Below, piece after piece: positions 42,245-51,117 of a DNA stretch of 64,000 nucleotides. Source of the stretch: Maritalea myrionectae DSM 19524 (GTDB lineage: Bacteria; Pseudomonadota; Alphaproteobacteria; Rhizobiales; Devosiaceae); assembly GCF_000423365.1 (NCBI RefSeq), contig NZ_AUHV01000006.1, positions 62,001 to 126,000 on the forward strand, in the 5' to 3' direction. The position numbers and the translations under genes were made by a program. The notes beneath the pieces were generated by a model that did no database searches, had not been told where the DNA came from, and saw only the letters and a list, made by a program, of their open reading frames with translations. Within the stretch, counting starts at the first letter, position 1, and each line of letters begins with the position of its first letter.

Positions 42245-43368
42245 TTTTGCCGTTCTTCGTTCAAGAATTCAAACACTTGGTCAGGATTGACATTTTTCTC
42301 AATGAAAGCCTTGCCTATGCCTTTTGTCAAAATAAAGGTCAGCGCGCCGCGCGAGACCTTTTTGTCTTGGGTAATCAGGTCGAGCAAATCCGCCGTGGGC
42401 GGCAGATCGCCGGGAATGTCACTCAAATTGGTGGGCAAGCCCGCTTTTTTCAAGTGCGCCACCACGCGCGCATCATCTTGGGCGTTGGACAGGCCGAGCT
42501 TGGTGGAGAAACGATGGGCCAAGGCCATGCCGATGGCCACCCCTTCGCCATGGATCAAGCGATCTGAGTATCCGGTGGCCGATTCAAGCGCGTGGCCAAA
42601 AGTGTGCCCCAGATTAAGTAGGGCGCGTTGGCCCATTTCGCGCTCGTCAGCCACCACCACGCGGGCTTTGGCGCGACAGGCGCGGGCAATCGCCTCGGCG
42701 CGGGCCGGGCCGCCTGCAAAGATTTCGGGTTGGTTTTCTTCAAGCCAGAAGAAAAACTCCTCATCATCGATCAAGCCATATTTGACCACCTCGGCATAAC
42801 CAGCGCGGAAATGACGTTCCGACAAAGTTTCGAGTACACCCAAATCAGCGGCGACAAAGCGCGGTTGGTGAAATGCGCCGATCAGGTTTTTGCCGTGGGG
42901 CGAGTTCACCCCGGTTTTGCCCCCAACGGAACTATCGACTTGCGCCAAAAGGGAGGTGGGGATTTGCACAAAGTCCATGCCGCGCCGCATGATGGCAGCA
43001 GCAAAGCCCGCCAGATCGCCGATCACCCCTCCACCGAAGGCCAGCACAATATCGTTGCGCTCCAGCTTCTCTTTCAAAAGGGCAAACACCACGCTATCGA
43101 GACGGGCCATGCTTTTGGCATTTTCACCGGGGGGGATGGAGATGAGGGCATAGTTCAAGCCGTGGGCCTCGAGGCTTTTTTGCAGTCGCGCCCATTGGTT
43201 CTTTTCCACATTCAAATCGGTCACCACGCCGAAACGCGCGCCGGGAAACTTTTCTTTCAAAATGCCGCCCAAGCGGTCCAATACATCGGGTGCGATCTCG
43301 ATGTCGTAGGCGCGGTCGCCTAAATCAATAGGCACAATGATCGGTTTTAGGGCGTTTTCGGTCGACAT
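42241..43368 (-). CDS. aroB: 3-dehydroquinate synthase AroB
   Basis: A 375-residue enzyme with the NAD-binding GGGVIGDLAGFAAAIMRRG, the DSSVGGKTGVN lysine/asparagine segment and zinc ligands in LNLGHTFGHALE and HGEGVAIGMALAH. It converts DAHP to 3-dehydroquinate, step two of the shikimate pathway. It is 16 bases downstream of aroK. Confidence 0.97.
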   Translation of the reverse strand: MSTENALKPIIVPIDLGDRAYDIEIAPDVLDRLGGILKEKFPGARFGVVTDLNVEKNQWARLQKSLEAHGLNYALISIPPGENAKSMARLDSVVFALLKEKLERNDIVLAFGGGVIGDLAGFAAAIMRRGMDFVQIPTSLLAQVDSSVGGKTGVNSPHGKNLIGAFHQPRFVAADLGVLETLSERHFRAGYAEVVKYGLIDDEEFFFWLEENQPEIFAGGPARAEAIARACRAKARVVVADEREMGQRALLNLGHTFGHALESATGYSDRLIHGEGVAIGMALAHRFSTKLGLSNAQDDARVVAHLKKAGLPTNLSDIPGDLPPTADLLDLITQDKKVSRGALTFILTKGIGKAFIEKNVNPDQVFEFLNEERQK

Positions 43369-43384
43369 AATTTCTTCTTACAGG

Positions 43385-43969
43385 TTAAGCGGTCAGATAA
43401 GAGGCGAGGGCATCGATGGCTTTTGCCGCCACAGCCTCGTGGGTGCCGTCAAATGAAGTGACCTTCACGTCGGCCAGAGCATATGTTGGATTGCGCGCAT
43501 CATAAAGGGCTTTCAGCGTGCCAAAGGGATCTGCCGTGCGCAAAAGCGGGCGGGTGTTGCGGCGCGAGACGCGCTCAAACAGCAAATTGATGTCTGCATC
43601 CAACCACAGTGATATCGCGTGCCGTTTGATATTGTCGCGGGTTTCTTCATTCATGAAGGCGCCGCCACCAGTGGCAATCACGGTATTTTTGTTTTCGGTC
43701 AACAGCCGCGAAATCACCCGCACTTCCCCGGCGCGAAACTCGTCTTCGCCATGGGTTTCAAAAATATCGGGGATGGGCATGCCTGCCGCTTTTTCGATTT
43801 CGTTGTCGCTATCAATGAAGGGGCGGTTCAAATAGTTGGCGATGCGGCGGCCCACAGTGGATTTGCCGGCGCCCATCAATCCAATCAGCACGATTGGCTT
43901 GGTGCCCAGCTGTTGGTTGACCAGTTTGCTCTTTTCACTCACATCCGTGCTGGTCAGCCCGTCGCCCAC
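43385..43969 (-). CDS. aroK: Shikimate kinase AroK
   Basis: A 194-residue P-loop kinase: Walker A LMGAGKSTVGRR, shikimate-binding DSDNEIE and RAGEVRVISRLL, GGGAF motif and the lid arginines in RRNTRPLL. The start is GTG 43969, supported by AGGAG five bases upstream. It leads the aroK-aroB-CNNM operon and is divergent from the xerD unit. Confidence 0.96.
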   Translation of the reverse strand: MGDGLTSTDVSEKSKLVNQQLGTKPIVLIGLMGAGKSTVGRRIANYLNRPFIDSDNEIEKAAGMPIPDIFETHGEDEFRAGEVRVISRLLTENKNTVIATGGGAFMNEETRDNIKRHAISLWLDADINLLFERVSRRNTRPLLRTADPFGTLKALYDARNPTYALADVKVTSFDGTHEAVAAKAIDALASYLTA

Positions 43970-44130
43970 TCTACTCTCCTTTGAATTCTACGCTGTTGAA
44001 GCCATTTGTTGGGTTTAATGTCAAGCCTTGTTGTCGGCGTGGTGGGCCTGTGCTTATTCACCACCTGCGCGGTAATTTCTTGAAATGATGGGCTAAATAA
44101 GCGAAAAAGGGGCCAATGGAGGGTGTCGAT

Positions 44131-44283
44131 ATGCCGACCTTGATCAGGTTTGTTGTGTTTTTAGCATTTTTGGCGGCGTTGGTTTTTGGGTCCATGGTGG
44201 CCCTCACCGTGTTTGTGGAGCCGACACCACGGGAAATGACCGAGCGCATTCCGGCGCGTGATTTATTTGGCAACAACACATAA
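44131..44283 (+). CDS. 50-residue single-pass membrane peptide coupled to xerD
   Basis: A short gene. The product begins MPTLIRFVVFLAFLAALVFG, one membrane helix of about 22 residues, followed by FVEPTPREMTERIPARDLF. The ATG at 44131 has GGAGGG at ideal spacing and the stop overlaps the xerD start as TAATG. Comparable small proteins with the VEPTPREMT motif precede xerD in other Rhizobiales, as far as I recall. Function unknown; the conserved tail after the helix is presumably periplasmic. Confidence 0.8.
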   Translation: MPTLIRFVVFLAFLAALVFGSMVALTVFVEPTPREMTERIPARDLFGNNT

Positions 44284-45197
44284 TGTCTGACCCTCATGAG
44301 CGTCATTTAGATTTATTTCTGGATATGATGAGCGCAGAGCGCGGTGCCGCACAAAACACGCTCGACGCTTATCAACGCGATTTGCAACAATATGTTGCCC
44401 ATCTCAGCGAAAAGCGCACCTCTTTGCTGACCGTAGACCGCAATGGGGTGCAGGCCTATTTGATGCAGTTGGAGCGCCAAGGATTTGCCGCGACCACCCA
44501 AGCGCGACATCTGAGCGCCATCAAGCAATTCCATCGGTTTCTGGTGGCGGAAAATTTGCGCAAAGACGACCCCACCGCGATTGTGCCAGCGCCAAAGGCG
44601 GGGCAGCGATTGCCCAAAACGTTGAGTATTGATGAGGTTGATCGATTGTTTGATGCGGCGGAGGCGGCGATGGCACAGCCGGATTTGTCGCCCAAAGCGC
44701 AGCTGAAGGCAGAGCGTAATTATGTGTTGCTGGAACTGCTTTATGGCACGGGCATGCGGGTCTCGGAACTGGTTGCCTTGTTGCGGTCGGCGATTGTTAA
44801 GGAAGCGGCGATGCTGGTGGTGCGCGGCAAGGGTGACAAAGAACGTATGGTGCCGCTCAATGATCGGGCAAAGGATGCGCTTTTAAACTATTTGAAAAAA
44901 CTCCCCCCGGGGCGGTTCGCCTTTCCCGCCAACACCAAAGAGGGTCATTTGGCGCGGCAGGTTTTTGCCCGAGAGTTGAAGCAAATTGCCATTGACGCGG
45001 GGATCGACCCAACAAAAATTTCACCGCATATATTGCGCCATGCTTTTGCCTCACATTTGTTGGAAAGAGGCGCGGACCTTCGGGTCGTGCAAGTCTTGCT
45101 GGGGCATGCTGATATTTCGACCACACAGATATATACCCATATATTGGATGAGCGCTTGACGCAGTTGGTGGAAAAGCATCATCCTTTGGCGCAATAG
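44283..45197 (+). CDS. xerD: Site-specific tyrosine recombinase XerD
   Basis: A 304-residue tyrosine recombinase. The N-terminal SAM-like core-binding domain starts LDLFLDMMSAERGAAQNTL. The catalytic domain has Arg in YGTGMRVSELVAL, the HILRHAFASHLLERGA His/Arg pair, LLGHADISTTQ with its histidine, and the Tyr nucleophile in QIYTHI. Together with XerC it resolves chromosome dimers at dif. Its start overlaps the stop of the small membrane peptide gene. Confidence 0.94.
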   Translation: MSDPHERHLDLFLDMMSAERGAAQNTLDAYQRDLQQYVAHLSEKRTSLLTVDRNGVQAYLMQLERQGFAATTQARHLSAIKQFHRFLVAENLRKDDPTAIVPAPKAGQRLPKTLSIDEVDRLFDAAEAAMAQPDLSPKAQLKAERNYVLLELLYGTGMRVSELVALLRSAIVKEAAMLVVRGKGDKERMVPLNDRAKDALLNYLKKLPPGRFAFPANTKEGHLARQVFARELKQIAIDAGIDPTKISPHILRHAFASHLLERGADLRVVQVLLGHADISTTQIYTHILDERLTQLVEKHHPLAQ

Positions 45198-45304
45198 AGT
45201 TAACCGCGCACCCTTATGAAGCTTGACATTTAAGGGGCAAATCGCCACTTTCCGCGCCAAATGGCGTGAACGGCGCAAATAGGACATAAGTAAAGCTGGT
45301 AATT

Positions 45305-46261
45305 ATGCAATCTTATCTTGAGTTTGAAAAACCTGTCGCTGATCTACAAGCGAAAGTACAAGAGCTGAAATCCCTTGCTCAAAGCGGTGAGGCGGTTGAA
45401 ATTGAAGATGAGGTGAAGCGGCTGCAGCAGCGTGCGGATGAGGCGCTGGCGGATATTTACGCCAAGCTGACCCCGTGGCAAAAAACACAAATTGCGCGCC
45501 ATCCTTCGCGGCCCCATTTTGTTGATTATGTCAAGGAATTGATCACCGATTTCACCCCGATGGCAGGTGACCGCAAATTTTCGGAAGATGCGGCGATCCA
45601 GGCTGGTTTTGGTCGGTTTGATGGCCAATCCATTGCGGTGGTTGGCATTGAAAAAGGTTCAGATACAGAATCGCGCCTGAAGCACAATTTCGGTTCGGCC
45701 CGCCCGGAAGGCTATCGTAAAGCCGTGCGGATCATGGAATTGGCAGATCGGTTTGATATTCCGGTTTTGTATTTGGTGGATACAGCCGGGGCCTATCCCG
45801 GTGTTGGCGCGGAAGAGCGCGGCCAAGCCGAAGCGATTGCCCGCTCAACTGAAAAATGCCTCGAACTGGGCGTGCCCAATTTGGCCGTGGTGACGGGTGA
45901 AGGCGGCTCCGGCGGGGCCATCGCCATCGCCGCCGCTTCAAAAGTGGCCATGCTTGAGCATTCTATCTACACCGTGGCGTCGCCAGAGGCTTCGGCTTCA
46001 ATTTTGTGGCGTGATGCGGGCAAGGCGCAGGAAGCTGCAAACTCCATGAAAATCACAGCGCAAGATTTGCTGAAATTTGGTGTGGTGGATCAGATTATTG
46101 CAGAGCCGGCTGGCGGGGCCCACCGGCATTCAGCGCAAGTCATCGAGGCGACCGGCAATCTGGTGCGCGACTTTTTGAAAAGCTATGATGGAAAAGACCG
46201 CAAAGAAATCCGCGAAGAGCGGCGCGAAAAGTTCCTGAATATTGGTACTAAAATCACTTGA
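45305..46261 (+). CDS. accA: Acetyl-CoA carboxylase carboxyltransferase subunit alpha
   Basis: A 318-residue AccA with LEFEKPVADLQAKVQELK at the start, QIARHPSRPHFVDYV, and the active-site region GEGGSGGAIAIAAASKVAMLEHSIYTVASPE. With AccD it transfers carboxyl from biotin to acetyl-CoA. xerD upstream of accA is usual in Rhizobiales. A TTGACA at 45223-45228 may be a -35, but I cannot point to a good -10. Confidence 0.97.
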   Translation: MQSYLEFEKPVADLQAKVQELKSLAQSGEAVEIEDEVKRLQQRADEALADIYAKLTPWQKTQIARHPSRPHFVDYVKELITDFTPMAGDRKFSEDAAIQAGFGRFDGQSIAVVGIEKGSDTESRLKHNFGSARPEGYRKAVRIMELADRFDIPVLYLVDTAGAYPGVGAEERGQAEAIARSTEKCLELGVPNLAVVTGEGGSGGAIAIAAASKVAMLEHSIYTVASPEASASILWRDAGKAQEAANSMKITAQDLLKFGVVDQIIAEPAGGAHRHSAQVIEATGNLVRDFLKSYDGKDRKEIREERREKFLNIGTKIT

Positions 46262-46305
46262 TTGTGATTGCGCTTTGCGGCGCAATTGCTTCACGTTAAC
46301 GTCCT

Positions 46306-46331
46306 ATTATGTGTAAAGATTTACACATAAT
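46306..46331. promoter_or_regulatory. Perfect 26-bp palindrome upstream of the L,D-transpeptidase gene
   Basis: Arms ATTATGTGTAAA (46306-46317) and TTTACACATAAT (46320-46331) flank a GA spacer. It lies 41 bases before the GTG start and 45 after the accA stop. The dyad is far longer than chance would give and has no T-run, so an operator is more likely than a terminator. The TGTAAA-N2-TTTACA core is a generic dimeric-regulator pattern. Confidence 0.6.
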
Positions 46332-46371
46332 TAGGGGCAAGGTTGAGCCAACAGCGCGTCGGGGACTATTT

Positions 46372-47388
46372 GTGGCCAAAGCAACACGCATCACTAAACT
46401 CGTATTTTTGTTCACTTCGCTACTGTTTGTGGCAGCGTGTACCACTGGGTTTGAAGACCGTGGTAACATTCCCCTATCGTCTTTCACCACAGCCCAGTTG
46501 GAGGGCATGGGCTCTTCACCCGGGGCGCCGATGATTATTCGCATCTTTAAGCAAGATAGCGAGCTTGAAGTGTGGAAACAGGTGAAGGCGACTGGCAAAT
46601 ATGAGCTGTTCCGCACCTATGATATTTGCGCCTGGTCTGGTGATTTGGGCCCTAAATTTAAAGAGGGCGACCGGCAATCGCCTGAAGGGTTTTACGAAGT
46701 GACGCCGGGGCACATGAACCCGCGCTCCAACTATTTCTTGTCATTCAATCTTGGCTTCCCCAACAAGTTTGACCGCAGTCATGGCCGCACGGGTTCGAAC
46801 ATCATGGTGCATGGCGACTGCACTTCGCGCGGCTGCTATGCCATGACGGATGAACAGGTCGGTGAGATTTATGCTTTGGTGCGCGAGAGCCATAGCGGTG
46901 GCAATCGGTCGGTGCAGGTGCAGGTTTATCCATTCCGCATGACGGGGAAAAACCTGGCGCTCAACGCCAGCAGCCCGCATATGGCGTTTTGGAAAAACAT
47001 CAAAGAGGGCTACGACATTTTTGAGGTCAGCAAGACCAAGCCCCAGTGGGATGTATGTTCAGGCGATTACAGCTTTAACCGCTCCGGGGCCTGTGGCGCG
47101 TCAACTTTGGATCCGGCGATCAAGGCAGCCGTGATGGCCAAGCAAGCCAAAGACGATGTCGCGTTTAAAGAGGCGCAGGCGGATATCGAACAAACCAAGT
47201 TGGATGAGGCTGAGGCTGAACAGCGGCGGCTCGAAGCAAAACAAGCCGCTGCGGAACGGCAAGCTGCGATTGAGCAGCAAACCTCAAAAGTGACGGGCTG
47301 GTTTGGCAGTTTGTTCGGCGGCGGCAGTGATGGCGCGCAAAGCGGCCAAACGGATCCGAACGCGCCAACACCGCCAGCACGCGACTGA
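46372..47388 (+). CDS. L,D-transpeptidase-family lipoprotein (YafK-like)
   Basis: A 338-residue protein with a lipoprotein signal (FLFTSLLFVAACTTG, lipobox near residue 23). The YkuD-type catalytic domain has the active-site block MVHGDCTSRGCYAM, where the second cysteine is the nucleophile. The C-terminal 110 residues form an Ala/Glu/Gln-rich coiled-coil-like segment, then a Gly/Ser tail. These enzymes crosslink peptidoglycan or attach or release proteins from it. I chose GTG 46372, with GGGGA seven bases upstream. ATG 46309 lies inside the palindrome and would spoil the signal peptide. Confidence 0.87.
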   Translation: MAKATRITKLVFLFTSLLFVAACTTGFEDRGNIPLSSFTTAQLEGMGSSPGAPMIIRIFKQDSELEVWKQVKATGKYELFRTYDICAWSGDLGPKFKEGDRQSPEGFYEVTPGHMNPRSNYFLSFNLGFPNKFDRSHGRTGSNIMVHGDCTSRGCYAMTDEQVGEIYALVRESHSGGNRSVQVQVYPFRMTGKNLALNASSPHMAFWKNIKEGYDIFEVSKTKPQWDVCSGDYSFNRSGACGASTLDPAIKAAVMAKQAKDDVAFKEAQADIEQTKLDEAEAEQRRLEAKQAAAERQAAIEQQTSKVTGWFGSLFGGGSDGAQSGQTDPNAPTPPARD

Positions 47389-47865
47389 TCAGTTTAGTTT
47401 CTTGATCCAATAGCCAACGGTCTTGCCGTTGGGCAAAGATGCTTCGGCAATTTTGTCGAAGCCCATCTTTTGGTGAAAAGCTTCTGAACCGAGATTGGGC
47501 GGTTCACGGTTGATTTCACAGCCCACTATTTCTTGTCCATCAGCTTTGGCCGCATCAAACAGGGCTTCATAAAGGCTTTTGGCCAATCCTTGGCCGCGGG
47601 CGCGTGCGTCGGTCACGATCCGGTCGATATAGACAAAATTCTCATAATGGTCTTTGAACCAGCCGAAATTGATCCCGTCATGAGCCGACTGCTCATTCAT
47701 GGCGATCAAGAACGCATCTGCTTCATCCACAACCTCCACGAAATAAGCCACATCCAGCAGCTTTTTCAGGTCTTCGGGCTCTAACCATGATGTTTCCACC
47801 TCATGGGCATTATTGAGGTTGCGCACCGCTTCCAACAATTGCGCATCGAATTCAGTTTCGCTCAT
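47389..47865 (-). CDS. GNAT-family acetyltransferase
   Basis: A 158-residue GNAT. The acetyl-CoA loop is ARGQGLAKSLYEALFDAAK and motif B reads NLGSEAFHQKMGFDKIAEA. The substrate is unknown. The ATG at 47865 is preferred over the neighbouring ATG at 47868 because of spacing to AGGAG. It overlaps nothing but directly abuts the L,D-transpeptidase stop on the opposite strand, and lies eight bases after the permease gene. Confidence 0.85.
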   Translation of the reverse strand: MSETEFDAQLLEAVRNLNNAHEVETSWLEPEDLKKLLDVAYFVEVVDEADAFLIAMNEQSAHDGINFGWFKDHYENFVYIDRIVTDARARGQGLAKSLYEALFDAAKADGQEIVGCEINREPPNLGSEAFHQKMGFDKIAEASLPNGKTVGYWIKKLN

Positions 47866-47873
47866 CATTTCTC

Positions 47874-49652
47874 CTAAAGCGGCCAAAAGACCAACAAGGC
47901 GGGCACGGATATAGCCACAATCAAGATTTCCAATGGTAGACCCATGCGCCAGTAATCTGCAAAGGAATAACCACCCGGGCCCAGCACCAGCATATTGTTT
48001 TTATGGCCGATGGGGGTCAAAAACGCGCAAGAGGCGGCAATGGCCACGGCCATCAAAAAGGTGTCCGGGTTAACCCCCATTTGGCTGGCAAGGCCGACGG
48101 CAATGGGGGCCGCAACGATGGCGGTGGCGGTGTTGTTGAGCACGTCCGACAGGGTCATGGTCACGATCATGAGCAGGGTGAGGGCCACCCAGGCAGGCAA
48201 CCCTGCGGTGGCCGCTGCCAAGCCATCAACAATCAATTGGGTGCCGCCGGAGCTTTCTAACGCGCTGCCTAAGGGGATCATCGAGCCCAGCAGCACCACA
48301 ACGGGCCATTCGATTGTGTCGTATAATTCGCGGATGGGCACAATGTCAGTATAAACGAACACCACGGCCACCAGGGCGAGGGCGACAGGCAGATAGAGCC
48401 AGCCAATGCTGGCGGCAATCAGGGCGGCGGCAAATAGGCCAATGGCCAATCCGGCGCGCTCATATTGGGTCACTTGCAGGCCACGATCTGCCAAAGGCAA
48501 ACAGCCCATGCGCGGGATCACATCGTCAATGGCCTCAGGCGCGCCGAGCAGCAGCAAAATATCACCAGGCTGCAGTTTGGTTTTGCGCACTTGTTCACGC
48601 TGGGTCTGGCCTTGGCGCGAAAGCCCCAAAAGCGACACGCCATAGCGCGACAGCAACCGAATATTCATCGCAGTGCGGCCAATCAAACGGCTGTCATTGC
48701 CGACCACAGCTTCGGCCAGCATCAGATCGCCGGACAGGGCGTTTTTAGACGAGGAGGCTTGGCCCTGATATTGCAGGCTCAATGCGCCGACCAGCGCGTT
48801 GATGGCAGCGGGTGCGGCTTCAATGATCAAGGAATCCCCTTCACGGATTTCTTCATTGCGAGCCCGTCCGGCCAATCGTTTGCCGCGACGGGAAAGCCCA
48901 AGAATGATGCAATCGTTTTCTTCCGCAATGGAATCCAAATCTTTGACCTGTTGGCCGATGGCGGATGAACCTTCGGCCACCACCAAATCGGCGACATAGC
49001 CTTCCAGCTCCATCAAATCTTGCGGCGAGTTTTTGGCTTTCTTTTGTTCCGGGATCAAGCGCCAGCCAATGGTGGACACAAAAATGATGCCGATGGTGGC
49101 AACAATGATGCCGACGGGCGCAAAGTCGAACATGCCGAAGGGTTCACCTAACGCCGACTCTCGGAAAGAACCAATGATGATGTTGGGCGGCGTGCCGATC
49201 AGGGTCATCAGCCCGCCCAAAATGGTGGCGAAGGAAAGCGGCATCAGGGTTTGACCCGGCGTGCGACCCGCCTTTTGCGCGGCTTGAATGTCTACAGGCA
49301 TCAGCAGCGCCAGCGCGGCCACATTGTTCATAAAGGCGGAAAGTATGCCGCCAATGCCACCCATAATGGTGATGTGCATGCCAATGGAGCGGGAGTGATC
49401 GATCACCGAGCGGGTGATCAGGTCCACAGCGCCTGAATTGGTGAGGCCGCGTGAAACCACCAGCACCAGCGCCACGATGATGGTGGCCGGGTGGCCAAAG
49501 CCCTCAAAGGCAATTTCGGTTGGAACGACCCCGGCGATCAGACCGGCAATGAGGGCGGTGAACGCCACCAGATCGTAGCGCCATTTGCCCCACAGCAGTC
49601 CCACAAAAACCAGAAAGAACAAGCTAAACAGAATAATTTGATCGAGCGTCAT
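47874..49652 (-). CDS. SLC13-type permease with RCK/TrkA-C domains
   Basis: A 592-residue inner-membrane transporter of the SLC13/ArsB-like ion-transporter superfamily. It has about ten or more membrane helices, with MSDVLNNTATA-type and NNVAALALLMPV motifs. In the middle (about residues 215-390) are two TrkA-C domains, as in SAC1/YbiR-type permeases. Substrates of relatives include sulfate and dicarboxylates; it is unassigned here. The ATG at 49652 has GGGAG upstream. It probably shares an mRNA with the GNAT gene. Confidence 0.85.
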   Translation of the reverse strand: MTLDQIILFSLFFLVFVGLLWGKWRYDLVAFTALIAGLIAGVVPTEIAFEGFGHPATIIVALVLVVSRGLTNSGAVDLITRSVIDHSRSIGMHITIMGGIGGILSAFMNNVAALALLMPVDIQAAQKAGRTPGQTLMPLSFATILGGLMTLIGTPPNIIIGSFRESALGEPFGMFDFAPVGIIVATIGIIFVSTIGWRLIPEQKKAKNSPQDLMELEGYVADLVVAEGSSAIGQQVKDLDSIAEENDCIILGLSRRGKRLAGRARNEEIREGDSLIIEAAPAAINALVGALSLQYQGQASSSKNALSGDLMLAEAVVGNDSRLIGRTAMNIRLLSRYGVSLLGLSRQGQTQREQVRKTKLQPGDILLLLGAPEAIDDVIPRMGCLPLADRGLQVTQYERAGLAIGLFAAALIAASIGWLYLPVALALVAVVFVYTDIVPIRELYDTIEWPVVVLLGSMIPLGSALESSGGTQLIVDGLAAATAGLPAWVALTLLMIVTMTLSDVLNNTATAIVAAPIAVGLASQMGVNPDTFLMAVAIAASCAFLTPIGHKNNMLVLGPGGYSFADYWRMGLPLEILIVAISVPALLVFWPL

Positions 49653-49780
49653 AAAAGGGGGCTCCCAACCTGCCACTTTCCTTTGTCAATTTTGGCGCAT
49701 GATGGCAAACTGTGGCGCGTGTGGCCAGTCTTTTGACGGGAAAGTTTGCCCCAAATTGGGGGCAGAAATGAAATAAAGAG

Positions 49781-50356
49781 ATGGTTGAAAGTTTAAAGAA
49801 AGAAATTGCAGCTTGCACCCTTTGTTTGCCGCATTTGGCGCATGGGGTTCGGCCTGTAGTGCAATTGAGTCAAAAGGCAAAAATTGCCATTGCCGGACAA
49901 GCGCCGGGGCGCGTGGTGTATGAGACGGGATTGCCGTTTAACGATAAAAGCGGGGATCGATTGCGCGAGTGGCTGGGGGTGACCCGCGACCAGTTTTACG
50001 ATCCTGACCTGTTTGCGATTGTGCCCATGGGTTTTTGCTATCCGGGCACGGGCAAATCCGGTGATTTGCCACCGCGGCCTGAATGTCGCGCCACCTGGCA
50101 CGACCGGATTTTTGAAGAAATGGATCAGCTTGAATTGATTGTGGTGATTGGCGCTTACGCCGTCGACTATCATTTGGGCAAGCGGGCCTATAAGACCCTC
50201 ACAGAGACCGTGAAAAACTGGCAGGACTTTCAACCCCGCCATATGGTGCTGCCGCATCCCAGCCCGCGAAACAATATATGGTTGCGGCGCAACCCATGGT
50301 ATGAACAAAGCATTGTTCCTGCACTTCAAAGGCGTGTCGATTGTCTGCTCTCTTAA
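49781..50356 (+). CDS. Uracil-DNA glycosylase superfamily protein with 4Fe-4S cysteines
   Basis: A 191-residue protein of the UDG fold. Motif 1 is AGQAPGRVVYETG, and LPHPSPRNN is the late motif. Four cysteines at 12, 15, 86 and 102 match the spacing of the iron-sulfur cluster of family 4/5 UDGs. Annotated relatives are called uracil-DNA glycosylase family proteins, but the motif 1 catalytic acid position is Gln, so uracil excision is not certain. It overlaps the next gene by 16 bases. Confidence 0.8.
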   Translation: MVESLKKEIAACTLCLPHLAHGVRPVVQLSQKAKIAIAGQAPGRVVYETGLPFNDKSGDRLREWLGVTRDQFYDPDLFAIVPMGFCYPGTGKSGDLPPRPECRATWHDRIFEEMDQLELIVVIGAYAVDYHLGKRAYKTLTETVKNWQDFQPRHMVLPHPSPRNNIWLRRNPWYEQSIVPALQRRVDCLLS

Positions 50357-51039
50357 AGCCGCCGCATTTTCGGTCAGTATTGTTTCATTACGCCGCCGTT
50401 GGGTTGCAGCTTCCGCCGCAGCTTTTATCACCCTTTTTGTTTAAGACAGGCACGGCGCCCTATTTCGACAATGAGTCGTCAAGTGCTTGGTTTTTGGCGC
50501 AACTTGCTGCGGCAAAAAGCTATTTGGAATATGGCAGCGGCGGCACCACTTTTGCAGCGGCGCAGTTGAAGAAACCGTTTTTCAGCAAAGAGAGCGACCT
50601 GAGATTTTGTCGTAGCGTTGCACATTCCATCGCCGCTGCGGGATTGTCGGCGCCAGAGCAAAATCTGGTGCATGCCGATATTGGGCCGACGGAAAATTGG
50701 GGCTATCCAGGCGGATTTAGGCGACCCAATTCAACGCGATTGGCAAAGTTTGATGCCTATTCGGATTTTCCAGAAATGGAGGTCGCGCCAGATCTGGTAT
50801 TGATCGACGGGCGGTTTCGCGTCGCCTGTTTTCTCAAAGCAATCAAAGCGCTGGATGGCGCGCGCGACTATACCATTATTGTCGATGATTATGTGGATCG
50901 GCCACACTATCATTGCATTGAGCAGTTTGTGCCAAAAGCGCATATGGTGGGGCGAATGGCAGTGTTTAAGCCCGCACCGATCACTGATCTGGAAGCGCTT
51001 GAGCGTCAACTTGATGCCTATCGGTACGACCCAAGATAG
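50341..51039 (+). CDS. Methyltransferase-like protein of unknown function
   Basis: A 232-residue protein. AKSYLEYGSGGTTFAAAQL looks like the glycine-rich SAM-binding loop, and APDLVLIDGRFRVACFLKA resembles a Rossmann methyltransferase strand with acidic residue. I recognise no specific family. The start is a TTG at 50341 inside the UDG-family gene, giving 16 bases of overlap in another frame. A slightly shorter protein is possible. The overlap suggests co-expression with the UDG-family gene. Confidence 0.6.
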   Translation: MSALLKPPHFRSVLFHYAAVGLQLPPQLLSPFLFKTGTAPYFDNESSSAWFLAQLAAAKSYLEYGSGGTTFAAAQLKKPFFSKESDLRFCRSVAHSIAAAGLSAPEQNLVHADIGPTENWGYPGGFRRPNSTRLAKFDAYSDFPEMEVAPDLVLIDGRFRVACFLKAIKALDGARDYTIIVDDYVDRPHYHCIEQFVPKAHMVGRMAVFKPAPITDLEALERQLDAYRYDPR

Positions 51040-51117
51040 ACGTGCTTGGCATTCGCAGATATTTGCAATGTGGCGCTTCTTGCCTATCATTGCACATCGC
51101 TTTTGAGGAAAACGCCA

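Noticed and set aside
45223-45252. TTGACA before accA as a promoter
   Set aside because: The -35 is perfect, but no acceptable -10 lies at 16-18 bases.
46309-46371. Upstream ATG start for the L,D-transpeptidase
   Set aside because: It lies inside the 26-bp palindrome, has no ribosome site, and adds 21 charged residues before a good lipoprotein signal.
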